Of a stretch of DNA of 64,000 nt, positions 63,484 through 64,000 are shown in pieces; position 1 is the stretch's first letter; each line of letters starts with the position of its first letter. The translations under genes were made by a program, and so were the position numbers. Source of the stretch: Flavobacterium hankyongi. Lineage in GTDB: Bacteria > Bacteroidota > Bacteroidia > Flavobacteriales > Flavobacteriaceae. Location of the stretch: assembly GCF_036840915.1 (NCBI RefSeq), contig NZ_CP085725.1:2542001-2606000 (forward strand). The letters run 5' to 3'. The notes under the pieces were generated by a model, which worked only from the letters and a program-made list of their open reading frames with translations, ran no database searches and was not told where the DNA came from.

Positions 63484-64000
63484 TTTTTGTAACTAATTTG
63501 AAAAGTTGTGCCTTTATTTATTTCAGAATGAAGTACTTTAATTTTCCCTTTGTGGTATTCCTCAACAATTCTTTTGGTAAGTGAAAGTCCCAATCCCCAT
63601 CCTCTTTTTTTGGTTGTAAATCCAGGGTCAAAAATAGCATTAAATAAGTTTTTAGGAATCCCTTTTCCAGTATCTGAAACCTTAATTTTTGCATTACCAA
63701 ATTCTTCTTCGATAGTGATAAGTATAGAACCTCTTCCTCTCATAGCATCAATAGCATTTTTTACTAAATTTTCTATGGTCCATCCGTGAAGCGTTGGATT
63801 TAGTTTAACAGGAATTTCTTTTTCAGGTGCTTTAAACGTGAAATTAACTTGACCTTCAAATCGTGATTCTAAATAGTTGTAGGCATTTTTAGTTTCTGAA
63901 ATTAAATCTTTTATTTCCAAGATAGGTTCAGAACCGATTTTAGAAAAACGATCAGTAATATTTTGAAGCCTAGTAATGTCTTTTTCAATTTCTTCAACCA
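63474..64000 (-). CDS. Sensor histidine kinase, C-terminal part (gene starts outside the window)
   Basis: The frame is open to the window edge, leaving about 175 C-terminal residues. Visible are the end of the dimerisation region (EKDITRLQNITDRFSKIG) and the HATPase domain: N box WTIENLVKNAIDAMRG, G1 box KVSDTGKGIP, F box NAIFDPGFTTKKRGWGLGLSL with the G2 box GLGL, and a closing GTTFQISY. An internal TTG at 63920 is not a start, since conserved sequence continues upstream of it. No response regulator is seen in the window. It overlaps the FAD oxidoreductase gene by 10 bp. Confidence 0.93.
   Translation of the reverse strand, partial: VEEIEKDITRLQNITDRFSKIGSEPILEIKDLISETKNAYNYLESRFEGQVNFTFKAPEKEIPVKLNPTLHGWTIENLVKNAIDAMRGRGSILITIEEEFGNAKIKVSDTGKGIPKNLFNAIFDPGFTTKKRGWGLGLSLTKRIVEEYHKGKIKVLHSEINKGTTFQISYKKCT

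Noticed and set aside
63518..63789. Short ORFs on either strand inside the histidine kinase gene
   Set aside because: The kinase frame carries all conserved N, G1, F and G2 boxes; the others show no family features.

Overview
The window is a low-GC chromosomal segment of a gliding member of the Bacteroidota, most likely Flavobacterium or a close relative in Flavobacteriaceae. The main evidence is a complete sprC-sprD-sprB-sprF gliding-adhesin operon, proteins with type A and type B C-terminal sorting domains of the type IX secretion system (T9SS), two secreted proteins resembling the C-terminal part of GldM, and -7 boxes of the Bacteroidota form TAnnTTTG. There is no sign of prophage, insertion sequence, CRISPR array or resistance island.

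Layout. 1-4.7 kb: 5' part of tex, a DUF1294 membrane protein, a conserved unknown protein with kinase-like signatures, a TRIC-type channel, a cation diffusion facilitator and rpiB. 4.7-5.5 kb: the longest gene-free stretch, very AT-rich, with repeated TTGTTAATAA-type motifs between divergent rpiB and rnr; this is a candidate replication origin. 5.5-20.7 kb: rnr, a GIN-domain protein, a LysE exporter, two tandem GldM-C-like proteins, tRNA-Cys, an LTA-synthase-like membrane enzyme, folB, glnS, a papain-like lipoprotein protease with a secreted partner of unknown function, an SPFH protein, two envelope proteins and gltX. 20.9-27.9 kb: a DUF4175 coiled-coil membrane protein, ybeY, mnmG, an SH3-like protein and a methyltransferase. 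This block is studded with ParB-binding parS palindromes, so it looks like the chromosomal centromere. 28.2-30.4 kb: Skp/OmpH-like lipoprotein, DoxX protein, holB.

30.8-49.4 kb: the gliding operon. It starts behind a good Bacteroidota promoter with a small secreted protein and a beta-helix-like secreted protein. SprC, SprD, the 3545-residue adhesin SprB and the PorP/SprF-type barrel SprF follow, and pgk sits 24 bp behind sprF. 50.7-53.3 kb: a LysM lytic transglycosylase and an ElaA acetyltransferase. 53.3-64 kb, all on the minus strand: S41 protease, DUF4349 lipoprotein, a secreted unknown, mtgA, a 1589-residue T9SS adhesin of alternating jelly-roll and Fn3 modules, an FAD oxidoreductase, and the 3' part of a histidine kinase gene.

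How it works together. SprB and SprC should cross the outer membrane through T9SS using their C-terminal domains. SprF is the partner barrel for SprB. SprD carries a second barrel of this kind plus a long helical arm and a SPOR-like tail that may reach the peptidoglycan. From 5.5 to 53 kb 26 of 31 protein genes run on the plus strand; with the parS cluster and the AT-rich divergent gap, this suggests an origin-proximal region. That last point is inference and would need genome-wide GC skew or marker frequency to settle.
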